From contig JAVBXL010000205.1 of assembly GCA_030824575.1 (NCBI GenBank), forward strand, positions 1-64,000: a DNA stretch of 64,000 nt, in the 5' to 3' direction. Shown one piece after another: positions 44,307 to 52,329 of the stretch; the first letter of the stretch is position 1; every line of letters begins with the position of its first letter. The translations under genes were made by a program, and so were the position numbers. Origin of the DNA: a bacterium. Its GTDB lineage: Bacteria > Pseudomonadota > Alphaproteobacteria > Sphingomonadales > Sphingomonadaceae. The notes beneath the pieces are model-generated. The model was not told the DNA's origin. It ran no database searches and was given only the letters and a program-made list of their open reading frames with translations.

Positions 44307-47035
44307 TCGAAGAGGCTTTCCAGCCGCTTCACGCTGTTCTCGGCATAATCGACGAGCGGGGCGTCGTCATCGAAGGGGAAGCTCACGGCGAAACCCATCA
44401 ACGGAATATCATCGGGCAGACCCGCGTCGATTGGATAGATGATGAGCAGGCCTCGGTTCGGACTGCGCTGGCGGCGAATGAAGGGACCGCTTGCGGTCTG
44501 AGGTCTATCCCGCTTGGGATCCGGCTTCTTTTCCCAAGCGGACACGGTCTGCTCCATCGCTCTCATCTGTGCGGCGCGATCGAGATCGACCGATTCATCG
44601 GCCGGACTGACCAGACGACCGATCGTGATCTTCCCGTCCTGCTTGTCGGGCTCGCGATCGGTCAGCGTCACCATGTATCGCCCCACGTTCCGGGAGATCT
44701 TCGATCGACCGTTCCCGGCAAGCACCACGGTCCACTTTGCAAGCCGACCCGCGGTTACCCGGTTGGACACATATTCGGCGAGCGCGCGGGCGTTTGCCTT
44801 CCATGAATCCCGGGATGTTTCGACCTGACGAAGCAGCGTGACGACTGCGCTTCCGTCGACATCGTCCCACTGCTGTCGACCCTGACCCTCGCGCGTCGGC
44901 AAGCGGTCGAGAAAGTCCGAGAAGGCCTTGAAATTCGTCTGCGCCTGCGCCTGCTCGAAGGACACGGTTTCCGATATCGTTCCTGAAAACCCCGCCCGCA
45001 CGCGGGAGCCGGCGCGCATCTTGTTTGCCGCGGTGATGAGAAGACCGTCCGGATGGGTCCGGACGCGATGACCGAACTGAAGCGGCGTCTGTCCGGTGTT
45101 GAAGGCCAGATCGAACTCCTCGCGCAACTCCGCTGTGGCCGTCGCAATGTGCCTGTACCAGCGGACAAGTGTCGGCGAAGTGTAGAGTCTGCAGAGGTCG
45201 GCGTATCTTGGCCGATAGCCGAACCAGCGGCCCATCTGCATCAGCGTGTCGTACATCTTGGACGTGCGGATGAAATAGCTGATCGACAGGCCTTCGAGCG
45301 TGAGGCCTCGCGAGAGCTTGTCCCCGCCGATCGCGATCACTGACAGGCCGCCGGGGTGATCGGAATAGTCGAGAGCGTCCTTCGCCGAGCCGTTGACGCG
45401 CCGGACTCGAATCCGGGTTGCCGCGTCGAACAGCTGCTTCTTGACTTCCCTCCACTCCACCGGCGGCAGATCGTGATCCGACAGGGCCGCAAGAAGTACA
45501 TCCGATTTCGCGGCAAACTCCTTCCTCCACAGAGCCTGAAGATCGGCAAGCGCGGACCCGCCGGTGCCGGGAAATTCCAGCTGCCGCACGACATCGACAA
45601 GATGATCATCGACGAGGCCGGCAACCTTGTCCTGCACGGCGACGAGCCGCGTGACATGGATCAGCATGGAGTTGTCCACATTGACGTCACCGCGCACGCG
45701 ACGTGCGGCGCAGACGAGGATGAACGCGAGTATTGCCTCCTTGAGAGATTCCGGGAGGTCGGTGACCGGCAGATCCATCTTGTGACCGGGCGGAAAGATT
45801 GCCGCCGCGTCACTGATGCGACGGATGATGGGAAGGCCCTTTGCCTCGCCGTCAGCGCCGGGTCGATTGATGCCGAAGACCTTTTCGGGACCAATGTAGT
45901 TGGACGGCGCCGGCAGATTGATGATGAAGCTGCGCGGAAAGAGATCGGAGCCTCCGATCTTGTGCTTCGCCTCGTGGTGCATGAACACGTTGGCGAACGG
46001 CGTCGCCGTGTAGCCGACATAGGCGCTCTTCTCGAACGAGACGAGCAGCCGACGGATCAGGAGATTGGTCTTGGTCGGATCGGCGTCCTCGTCGATCGTT
46101 CCGTCATCGTTGCGGAACTCGTTGGTATTGGCCGATGCGTTGTCAGCCTCGTCATCGATGACAAGCATCGGCACGTCGCGGACGATCTTGCCGCCGGGTG
46201 TCATCGGATCATCCACGGCGCGAACCGACTGGACCCACGCGATCAGGTTCTCGAGGATGCTGACGCGCTTCTTCACGACGAGAATGATCGGATCCCGGCC
46301 GCCGGGTATCAGGCGGGTACCGTTTGCGGTTGCGGCCTTGAAGTCGCCTCCATCGGCACTGCTGGTGAGGGAGTGGGCAACGAGGAACGGTGCGCTCGGC
46401 ATCTTGCCGGCACCGATCCGCTGGTTTTCCTGGTCCTCCGCCAGAAGGCTCAACCTGGTGTCGAAGCCGAGAAAACCTTCGTCGAGGCGAAGCTGGGTCT
46501 GGCTTCGGAGGCTGTTGTGAACGCCCGCCAGCACGATGACGAGCGGGAAGCCGGCATCGACAGCCTTGCAGATGAGCCCGGTATAGTTCCCCGTCTTGCC
46601 GGACTGGACATCGCCGACCACGAGCCCGCGCCGATCCCAGCTTCCGGCCGTGTCCGGGTCGCGAAGCCGATCAAGAATGTCGTCGGTCATCCGGTCGAGC
46701 TGAACGAGCGGACCGGTGGCCCAGCCCTTGCCGCGATCCATCCAATGGCGATATCGCTCCCAGAAAGCGAACGGATGCTTTTCTCTGGCGACCTTCACCC
46801 AGGCACTGAACTCCTTGTCGTCGATGATCGAGTAGCCGCCGACCAGGGTGGTGTTCTTCGCTTCGAGCTTCCGGAGCAGCCGCGTGCGATCGACATCGCG
46901 ATATGGCGGCATGGCGATCACCAGGTCGACGGTGCGCTCCAGCGCCTCCTGCGTGATGCGGGTTTCAAGTTCGAGCAGCGAGTTCGCAGTGCCATATGCA
47001 CTGTTCAGCAGTTGTTCCGGTATTCCGCCCGCCAT
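44303..47035 (-). CDS. Z1-domain superfamily 2 helicase-like ATPase
   Basis: A 910-residue protein starting MAGGIPEQLLNSAYG, with GGGGGA before it. Walker A is GDVQSGKTGNY (141-151) in GLVVGDVQSGKTGNYTGLICKAVDAG, and Walker B is VIDDEAD (292-298). The Z1 domain spans about 420-690 with IGGDKLSRGLTLEGLSISYFIRTSKMYDTLMQMGRWFGYR, equivalent to helicase motifs V-VI. Z1 proteins are predicted to translocate or remodel DNA in MORC-linked restriction-like systems. The gene lies 22 bases after the MORC gene. Confidence 0.9.
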   Translation of the reverse strand: MAGGIPEQLLNSAYGTANSLLELETRITQEALERTVDLVIAMPPYRDVDRTRLLRKLEAKNTTLVGGYSIIDDKEFSAWVKVAREKHPFAFWERYRHWMDRGKGWATGPLVQLDRMTDDILDRLRDPDTAGSWDRRGLVVGDVQSGKTGNYTGLICKAVDAGFPLVIVLAGVHNSLRSQTQLRLDEGFLGFDTRLSLLAEDQENQRIGAGKMPSAPFLVAHSLTSSADGGDFKAATANGTRLIPGGRDPIILVVKKRVSILENLIAWVQSVRAVDDPMTPGGKIVRDVPMLVIDDEADNASANTNEFRNDDGTIDEDADPTKTNLLIRRLLVSFEKSAYVGYTATPFANVFMHHEAKHKIGGSDLFPRSFIINLPAPSNYIGPEKVFGINRPGADGEAKGLPIIRRISDAAAIFPPGHKMDLPVTDLPESLKEAILAFILVCAARRVRGDVNVDNSMLIHVTRLVAVQDKVAGLVDDHLVDVVRQLEFPGTGGSALADLQALWRKEFAAKSDVLLAALSDHDLPPVEWREVKKQLFDAATRIRVRRVNGSAKDALDYSDHPGGLSVIAIGGDKLSRGLTLEGLSISYFIRTSKMYDTLMQMGRWFGYRPRYADLCRLYTSPTLVRWYRHIATATAELREEFDLAFNTGQTPLQFGHRVRTHPDGLLITAANKMRAGSRVRAGFSGTISETVSFEQAQAQTNFKAFSDFLDRLPTREGQGRQQWDDVDGSAVVTLLRQVETSRDSWKANARALAEYVSNRVTAGRLAKWTVVLAGNGRSKISRNVGRYMVTLTDREPDKQDGKITIGRLVSPADESVDLDRAAQMRAMEQTVSAWEKKPDPKRDRPQTASGPFIRRQRSPNRGLLIIYPIDAGLPDDIPLMGFAVSFPFDDDAPLVDYAENSVKRLESLFE

Positions 47036-47057
47036 CACTTTTCCCCCAAGGTATGTC

Positions 47058-48566
47058 TTATCGTTTGGCTGCTGCCGCGCGGGCAACCTCATCCAGAAAG
47101 GCAGTCACGATTTCCGGATGATTGTTGAACGGCTCCATGGAGAGCAACGCCCTGGCCGCCTCCGCCTTGTCGCGCCCGCCTTCGACCATTGCATCGAAGA
47201 CGGCTTCCATCGCCTTTTTCAGCTCGGAGGCCGCTCCTTCGAAAGGCTGCCCGAAGGCGTCCGGCGTCTCGGCATTGTTGATGACGATCAGCGGCGCCGG
47301 AATGGTCTGCTCGATCAGACTGAACAGCGCCTGGAGGGGCGCGCGTTCCTCAGTGCCATCGAGCACCTTGCGCACGAGCGGGTGGTCCCGGTTGATCTTG
47401 TAGAACGATTTTCCGTGCTTGATCAGGTGCGTCCACAGGAAGGCTTGCTTGTCGCCGAGCTGCCGCTGAATGACCTTGCCGCGGTGTCGGTAAATGCTTG
47501 AAGCTCGGGCGCGGGTGGTCCGGGCAATGCGCTGAAGGTCTCGCCGAAGTGCCGCAGGCGGCCGCGCCCGCGACTTCTTCACGTCGATCTGCCACTGAAG
47601 GTCGGCGGAGTTCGCAAGGTCGATGCGGATGCGTGCGAGCTTGAAATGCTCCTCCTTCTGCATTCCCAGGCCAAGCCAGTCGCCGGCCACCAGCAGGCGA
47701 CGATTGCGATAGATGTAGAACCCCTGATGCGCGTTCCAGCCCTTGGGTCCGGCTGCCGCCTGATGCTGATCCGCCGTGATCCTGCTGTGATGCGGCAGGA
47801 TGAACGGCTTGACCTCGACCTTCTCACCGTCGGCGACGAGCAGCTCGGCCGACTGGGGATCAGTGAAGTCGACGTCCTCCAGAAACGGATCCCACGGCTC
47901 GATTTCGCGGCCGTTCATGTGGATCTTGATCGAGCCCCGGCCCTTGAGGAATCGATGGAACACCATCGACAGGTGGTGCTTCACGGCATCGGCGCGCTCG
48001 CGAAAGTGCTTCTGGGCAACCTCGTCGTCACTTCCTGCACTGCCGACGAGGCTGTCGAGGCGGTCCCAGAACAGGATCGTGCCGCTTTTCTGCGGAGCGA
48101 GCAGCGCCTGGTCTGCCGCGCTGAGAAGATCCATCTTCTTGAGGAGGCGCCACTCGCCCGTTCCAGTGTTCGCGATGTAGTCGAGATCCCAGCGGCGCAG
48201 CGCCGGTTCCGACGCCTTGGTCTTGCTGAGTACGGTGAGGCAACGACACTGCGAGATTGATGCCGTCTTCATGCCCAGGCCGAACCTGCCAAGATCGTTC
48301 GCCGCCCGGTCCGCGAGGGGGCTGAGGCTTCCCGGCTTCATTGCCTGGCGAAGCGCGTCCCCCGTCATCCCCTTGCCGTCGTCGCGGATCAGGACCCGGG
48401 AACCCTGACCATCCCACTGCATGTCGATCCAGATATTTTTCGCTTCGGCCGAAATGCTGTTGTCGATGATATCGGCAAGAGCCGTTGGCAGATCGTAGCC
48501 GAACGCCCGCAGGGATTCGAAGAGTTCGGCCGCCCCCGGACTGGCGAGATCATAATCAATCGACAT
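47058..48566 (-). CDS. MORC/MutL-type GHKL ATPase
   Basis: A 502-residue protein with a complete N-terminal GHKL ATP-binding site: N-box LADIIDNSISA (30-40, N36), RDDGKGM (61-67) and GRFGLGMKTAS (93-103). A transducer-like region and KKSRARPPAALRRDLQRIARTTRARA follow. It resembles the bacterial MORC ATPases found in restriction-modification-like operons, which may act as ATP-gated clamps on DNA. It overlaps the methyltransferase gene by 11 bases. Confidence 0.88.
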   Translation of the reverse strand: MSIDYDLASPGAAELFESLRAFGYDLPTALADIIDNSISAEAKNIWIDMQWDGQGSRVLIRDDGKGMTGDALRQAMKPGSLSPLADRAANDLGRFGLGMKTASISQCRCLTVLSKTKASEPALRRWDLDYIANTGTGEWRLLKKMDLLSAADQALLAPQKSGTILFWDRLDSLVGSAGSDDEVAQKHFRERADAVKHHLSMVFHRFLKGRGSIKIHMNGREIEPWDPFLEDVDFTDPQSAELLVADGEKVEVKPFILPHHSRITADQHQAAAGPKGWNAHQGFYIYRNRRLLVAGDWLGLGMQKEEHFKLARIRIDLANSADLQWQIDVKKSRARPPAALRRDLQRIARTTRARASSIYRHRGKVIQRQLGDKQAFLWTHLIKHGKSFYKINRDHPLVRKVLDGTEERAPLQALFSLIEQTIPAPLIVINNAETPDAFGQPFEGAASELKKAMEAVFDAMVEGGRDKAEAARALLSMEPFNNHPEIVTAFLDEVARAAAAKR

Positions 48567-50166
48567 GATCGAGCGCCTCGGTCTCGGTCACGGCCTCGTT
48601 GTCTAAATCCCGCGCATTCAGTATTGTCCATAGCGCGTCGCCAATCCAACGCGCCAGCAGCGGTGGAACCGCGTTCCCTACCTGCACATATTGCTGAGTG
48701 CGGTTCCCCTTGAAGAGATAATTGTCCGGGAAAGTCTGCAAACGGGCAGCTTCGCGCACCGACAGGCTGCGGCATTGAATCGGGTCGGGATGAATGAAGT
48801 AGTGGCCGTCCTTCGAGATGTGGCTGGTCACGGTAGTCGATGGTCCGCCGGACAGCTGAACGCGGAACCGGTCGGCAAACTTGCCCGTGGTCCAGTTTGC
48901 GTGCTCGGGCGCCAGCTCGTCGGGATAGTCGGACGCCTTGGGCGAGCGGCCGACGACTTCCGCGAAGACAGCTGCGAAGAAGTAGCGGGCAAGGTCGCTC
49001 GCCATGTGGCCCCGCGTCGTATGGTTCGGGAGGGTCTCGAGTTTCGAATCGACCAGCCAGTCCCTGAGGTCAGCCGGGCAGTCGTCTGCGATGCCTACAC
49101 CATGTGCTTCACGCGCTGGGACGTCGTTGAGCCCCTTGAAAGCCTGGAGGCATGCGGCGGCGCGCGCCGAGAATTTCTCCTGTTCCTTGTTCGGGAGCCC
49201 GGTCTCTATCTCTGCTACAAACGTCATCGCAATTTCGACGGTTTGTTTCCATTCATCCTTTCCGTCTGGGCCGCGGCTGAGGCCGCTGCGCAGCTTCGGC
49301 ATGCCGGAGAGGACATGGCCAACAGTGGCCTGCAAATTATGCTTCACCATCAGGTCTGCCAGCGAGGACTGCGGCAACCCCTCGGCGAGGTCAGCCCGGA
49401 GGCCGACGACAATGACGCGGTGTCGAGCCTGCGGAACGCCAAAGTCCTCGGCACGGACGATGAAATCCGATGCGCGCGGTTCGAAAGGCGTCAGATCCAA
49501 CTGTCGACGCGATCTGGGATCAAGCGCGATCAGGCGATAACCGGTCGCACCGGGTCGCTCACCACGGAGATCGCGCAGCACCTGATCGAAAATCCGGTTC
49601 TCGCCATCGATCGACGACGAGAGCATGCCTTTGACGTTCTCCATGACGAATGCCGCAGGCTGGAGACGATCGAGGATTCGAATATATTCCGTGTAGAGGA
49701 AATGTTTTGGGTCGTCCTCGGCCTTGTAGTCCTTGACCCCCAGGTTACGGGCGCGGCCGACGAGCGAATAGGCCTGACAGGGCGGACCGCCGATCAGGAC
49801 AGTATGGCCGTCGCTGTCGGCTCGGATCGTATCAAGGCGATCATTCAGGCGCTTTTCGGGGTCTTCCTCGCCCAGTTCGAACTGCCAGGCCTCTTCCACC
49901 GCCGCTGCCCAATGCTCGGGGTAAATGGCATTCCAGTCCGGCTCGTCGCCGCCCTCGTTGATGAAGGTGTAGTATTCGTCGGGCAAGGCATCGCCGAACT
50001 GGCGCAGGAAGCTGCGTAGCCTTAGCGTCGCATGCGCCGTCTTTTCCTTCTCGATCGAGAGGGCGATGTGGAAGGCTCGCTTGCCGTCGCCCGCAGGGAC
50101 GCTAGAAAATCCTTCGGCCAGCCCCCCCGGACCTGCAAATATGTCGACAACGGAGTATGTTGGCAA
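48556..50166 (-). CDS. dcm: DNA (cytosine-5) methyltransferase
   Basis: A 536-residue C5 methyltransferase with motif I VVDIFAGPGGLAEGF (6-20), motif IV GGPPCQAYS with catalytic Cys130, motif VI VMENVKG, motif VIII RHRVIVVGLRADL and the C-terminal motif X YVQVGNAVPPLLARWI. The first possible start is TTG (50164-50166), as the frame upstream has no ATG or GTG before a stop; motif I begins five residues in, so nothing is missing. It is the first gene of the six-gene operon. A short inverted repeat GAACCT/AGGTTC (50182-50216) lies between it and divergent vsr and could be an operator. Confidence 0.93.
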   Translation of the reverse strand: MPTYSVVDIFAGPGGLAEGFSSVPAGDGKRAFHIALSIEKEKTAHATLRLRSFLRQFGDALPDEYYTFINEGGDEPDWNAIYPEHWAAAVEEAWQFELGEEDPEKRLNDRLDTIRADSDGHTVLIGGPPCQAYSLVGRARNLGVKDYKAEDDPKHFLYTEYIRILDRLQPAAFVMENVKGMLSSSIDGENRIFDQVLRDLRGERPGATGYRLIALDPRSRRQLDLTPFEPRASDFIVRAEDFGVPQARHRVIVVGLRADLAEGLPQSSLADLMVKHNLQATVGHVLSGMPKLRSGLSRGPDGKDEWKQTVEIAMTFVAEIETGLPNKEQEKFSARAAACLQAFKGLNDVPAREAHGVGIADDCPADLRDWLVDSKLETLPNHTTRGHMASDLARYFFAAVFAEVVGRSPKASDYPDELAPEHANWTTGKFADRFRVQLSGGPSTTVTSHISKDGHYFIHPDPIQCRSLSVREAARLQTFPDNYLFKGNRTQQYVQVGNAVPPLLARWIGDALWTILNARDLDNEAVTETEALDHVD

Positions 50167-50241
50167 GAATCGTACACTTTCGAACCTACAGGAAAATGTC
50201 GATGAATATCAGGTTCAGGCGAAAATGACAGACTTCGATCC

Positions 50242-50745
50242 GTGGTCGACATAGTCGATCCGAGTACGCGCTCGCGGATGATGGCGGGCATCGGGGGCCG
50301 GAACACGAAGCCCGAAATTCTGCTGCGGCGACGGCTTCACGCGGCTGGCCTGCGCTTCAGACTGCACGCGGCCGGCCTGCCGGGGAAACCGGACATCGTT
50401 CTGCCGTCCCGGAGGATCGCAATCTTCGTTCACGGTTGTTTCTGGCACCGCCATGCCGACTGCCACTGGTGCAGCACGCCGGCAACAAGGCCGGACTTCT
50501 GGAACGCGAAGTTTGAAGGAAATCTGATCCGCGACGAGAAGGTTCAGACGCTCCTTTGCGAGGCAGGATGGCGGGTCGGTATCATATGGGAGTGCGGGCT
50601 TCGCGCGCCTTACGCGGACGCGACAGTCGAGCAGGTGCTGGCCTGGATTCGAAGCAGGTCGGGCGATTTTGAAAGCGCGCTTGTTCGAGAACGGGAAGTG
50701 AAATTTTCGCGCGAGAGATTTGTTACCAAACCTGGAGGTATGTGA
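50242..50745 (+). CDS. vsr: Very short patch repair (Vsr) endonuclease
   Basis: A 167-residue protein with a GTG start: MVDIVDPSTRSRMMAGIGGRNTKPEILLRRRLHAAGLRFRLH is the Vsr N-terminus. The catalytic residues fall at D51 (PGKPDIVL), H64 and H69 (IFVHGCFWHRH), with nearby zinc-ligand-like cysteines (DCHWC). Vsr nicks T:G mismatches made when 5-methylcytosine deaminates, protecting the genome from the neighbouring Dcm; Vsr-like nucleases also act in MORC systems. The last 20 codons run into the operator of the next module. Confidence 0.93.
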   Translation: MVDIVDPSTRSRMMAGIGGRNTKPEILLRRRLHAAGLRFRLHAAGLPGKPDIVLPSRRIAIFVHGCFWHRHADCHWCSTPATRPDFWNAKFEGNLIRDEKVQTLLCEAGWRVGIIWECGLRAPYADATVEQVLAWIRSRSGDFESALVREREVKFSRERFVTKPGGM

Positions 50746-50825
50746 ATTTTACCCCCAGGATAGATAACAAGCTTGTTTGTTACCAAACCTGGATGCAAAT
50801 CGCATTTACCTCCAGGATACGTAAC
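50719..50825. repeat. Duplicated 57-bp operator unit of the second AbiE-like module
   Basis: TTTGTTACCAAACCTGGA occurs at 50719-50736 and again at 50776-50793. ACCCCCAGGATA/ACCTCCAGGATA followed by TAAC occurs at 50751-50768 and 50808-50825. Each 57-base unit is an imperfect inverted repeat of GTTACNNANNCTGGNGGTA. The last half-site ends three bases before the antitoxin ATG, and the first overlaps the vsr stop. The layout fits autorepression by an AbiEi-type antitoxin. Confidence 0.8.
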
Positions 50826-50828
50826 ACC

Positions 50829-51443
50829 ATGACCGATTCGAATTCCCAGCGCGAGAAACTGAGACAACTCATGAATACCTCGCCGATCGCGCGACACTAT
50901 GAGCTTCGTCACGCCGGAATTGCTGCCTCCACCATCACCCGCGCAACCCACGACGGCGAACTGATCAGAATTTCGCGCGGCCTGTATCAGCGCGCGGACG
51001 GGGAGGTTGATACCGAACAGTCGCTGGCCGAGGCGGCAAAGCTGGTCCCGCGCGGCGTGATCGCCATGACATCGGCACTCGCCTTTCACGGGCTGACCGA
51101 CCAGATGCCCCGCGCGGTGTGGGTCGCTATCCGAGCAGCCGACTGGGTCCCCGTACCAACCTATCCCCCACTCCGCATCATCAAGCTCGACGACCGGTAC
51201 ATGCAGCAGGGCGTCGAGCAGCACACCATCTCAGGTGTCACCGTTCCGATCTTCTCCGTCGCAAAAACGCTTGCCGACGTGTTCCGCAACAAGCTGGTCG
51301 ACCGCTCGGTTGCCATCGAAGCGCTCCGAGCCGCCCTCCAGCAACACAAGACGACGCCGGCTGCAATCGCACAGGCCGCGATCGACGGCGGTGCGTGGAA
51401 GAAGATGCGTCCCTATCTCGAGGCGCTGACCGCCGATGGCTGA
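50829..51443 (+). CDS. AbiEi-type antitoxin / transcriptional regulator (second module)
   Basis: A 204-residue protein starting MTDSNSQREKLRQLMNT. The AbiEi_4-like N-terminal winged helix reads SPIARHYELRHAGIAASTITRATHDGELIRISRGLYQRAD. VPRGVIAMTSALAFHGLTDQMPRAVWVAI and ...SVAKTLADVFRNKLVDRSVAIEALRAAL follow, as in type IV antitoxins. The frame is open upstream through the operator, but the chosen ATG leaves the operator untranslated. It is followed by the toxin gene with an eight-base overlap. Confidence 0.87.
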   Translation: MTDSNSQREKLRQLMNTSPIARHYELRHAGIAASTITRATHDGELIRISRGLYQRADGEVDTEQSLAEAAKLVPRGVIAMTSALAFHGLTDQMPRAVWVAIRAADWVPVPTYPPLRIIKLDDRYMQQGVEQHTISGVTVPIFSVAKTLADVFRNKLVDRSVAIEALRAALQQHKTTPAAIAQAAIDGGAWKKMRPYLEALTADG

Positions 51444-52329
51444 GAGTAGATCGGCAAGTCCTGCCTCGATCAGGCAGAGGCTCCTCAACATCGCACGGCA
51501 GTCGGAGCGGCCATATGATGTAGTGCTCGTGCGCTACGCGCTTGAACGCCTGCTCTACCGTCTGTCGATTTCCGAGGAACGGGATCGCTTTATCCTGAAG
51601 GGGGGCATGCTCGTCACCCTCTGGATCGAAGGCGGACATCGCGAAACCCGTGACGCCGACTTTCTGGGTTATGGGGACGCGGACAGCGAGCGCGTACGCG
51701 CCGTGTTCGAAGCGATCATGTCGATCGATGTCGATGACGGCCTGACCTTCGGCACCGCAGAAATCCGGGTCGGCCCGATCCGGGACGACAGCGAATACAG
51801 CGGCATTCGGCTTCGCACGACCGCGTATCTCGAACGCACCCGGATCCCGGTCACGATCGACATCGGCTTCGGCGATGCTCTGTCATCTGAAGCGGAGCAC
51901 CTCGACTACCCCACGCTGCTCGACATGGCGGCGCCAAGAATCAGAACCTATTCTCCTGCCGCCGTCCTTGCCGAGAAATTTCAGGCGATCGTCGCGCTTA
52001 GCATCATCAATGGCCGCATGAAGGATTATTTTGATCTCTGGGCCGTTCCGCAGACGCGTCTGATTGACGATGAAGAACTGGATGCTGCAGTGAAGGCCAC
52101 CTTCCTGCGCCGTCGGACACCGGTTCCTGACAAACGGCCACCGGGTCTGTCTGAGTCGTTTACCGTCGATCCTGCCAAGGAAGCGCAGTGGCAGGCCTAT
52201 GCGCGGTCGGTTCAGCGGGTTGGCTTGTCCCTCCAAGCAGTCACCGACGAGATATGGAAGGTCTTCGGCCCGACCTGTGCCCGCATCGTAGCGGGATCGA
52301 GAAAAGACTCGCGGAGCGACACTCCCTAG
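51436..52329 (+). CDS. AbiEii-type nucleotidyltransferase toxin (second module)
   Basis: A 297-residue protein with the nucleotidyltransferase motif FILKGGMLVTLWIEGGHRETRDADFLGYG (GG...RDxDF). The AbiEii phrases YSPAAVLAEKFQAIVALSIINGRMKDYFDLW and a C-terminal helical part follow. It is the toxin partner of the preceding gene. It belongs to a different branch from the AbiEii-like protein at 28.2 kb (shorter, different motif spacing), so the island carries two unrelated copies of the same strategy. Its stop is interlocked with that of the convergent receiver gene in CTAG. Confidence 0.87.
   Translation: MAESRSASPASIRQRLLNIARQSERPYDVVLVRYALERLLYRLSISEERDRFILKGGMLVTLWIEGGHRETRDADFLGYGDADSERVRAVFEAIMSIDVDDGLTFGTAEIRVGPIRDDSEYSGIRLRTTAYLERTRIPVTIDIGFGDALSSEAEHLDYPTLLDMAAPRIRTYSPAAVLAEKFQAIVALSIINGRMKDYFDLWAVPQTRLIDDEELDAAVKATFLRRRTPVPDKRPPGLSESFTVDPAKEAQWQAYARSVQRVGLSLQAVTDEIWKVFGPTCARIVAGSRKDSRSDTP

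Noticed and set aside
45356..47128. 590-codon plus-strand open frame
   Set aside because: Entirely opposite the Z1 gene, which carries clear Walker and Z1 motifs; the plus frame has no domain or ribosome-binding site.
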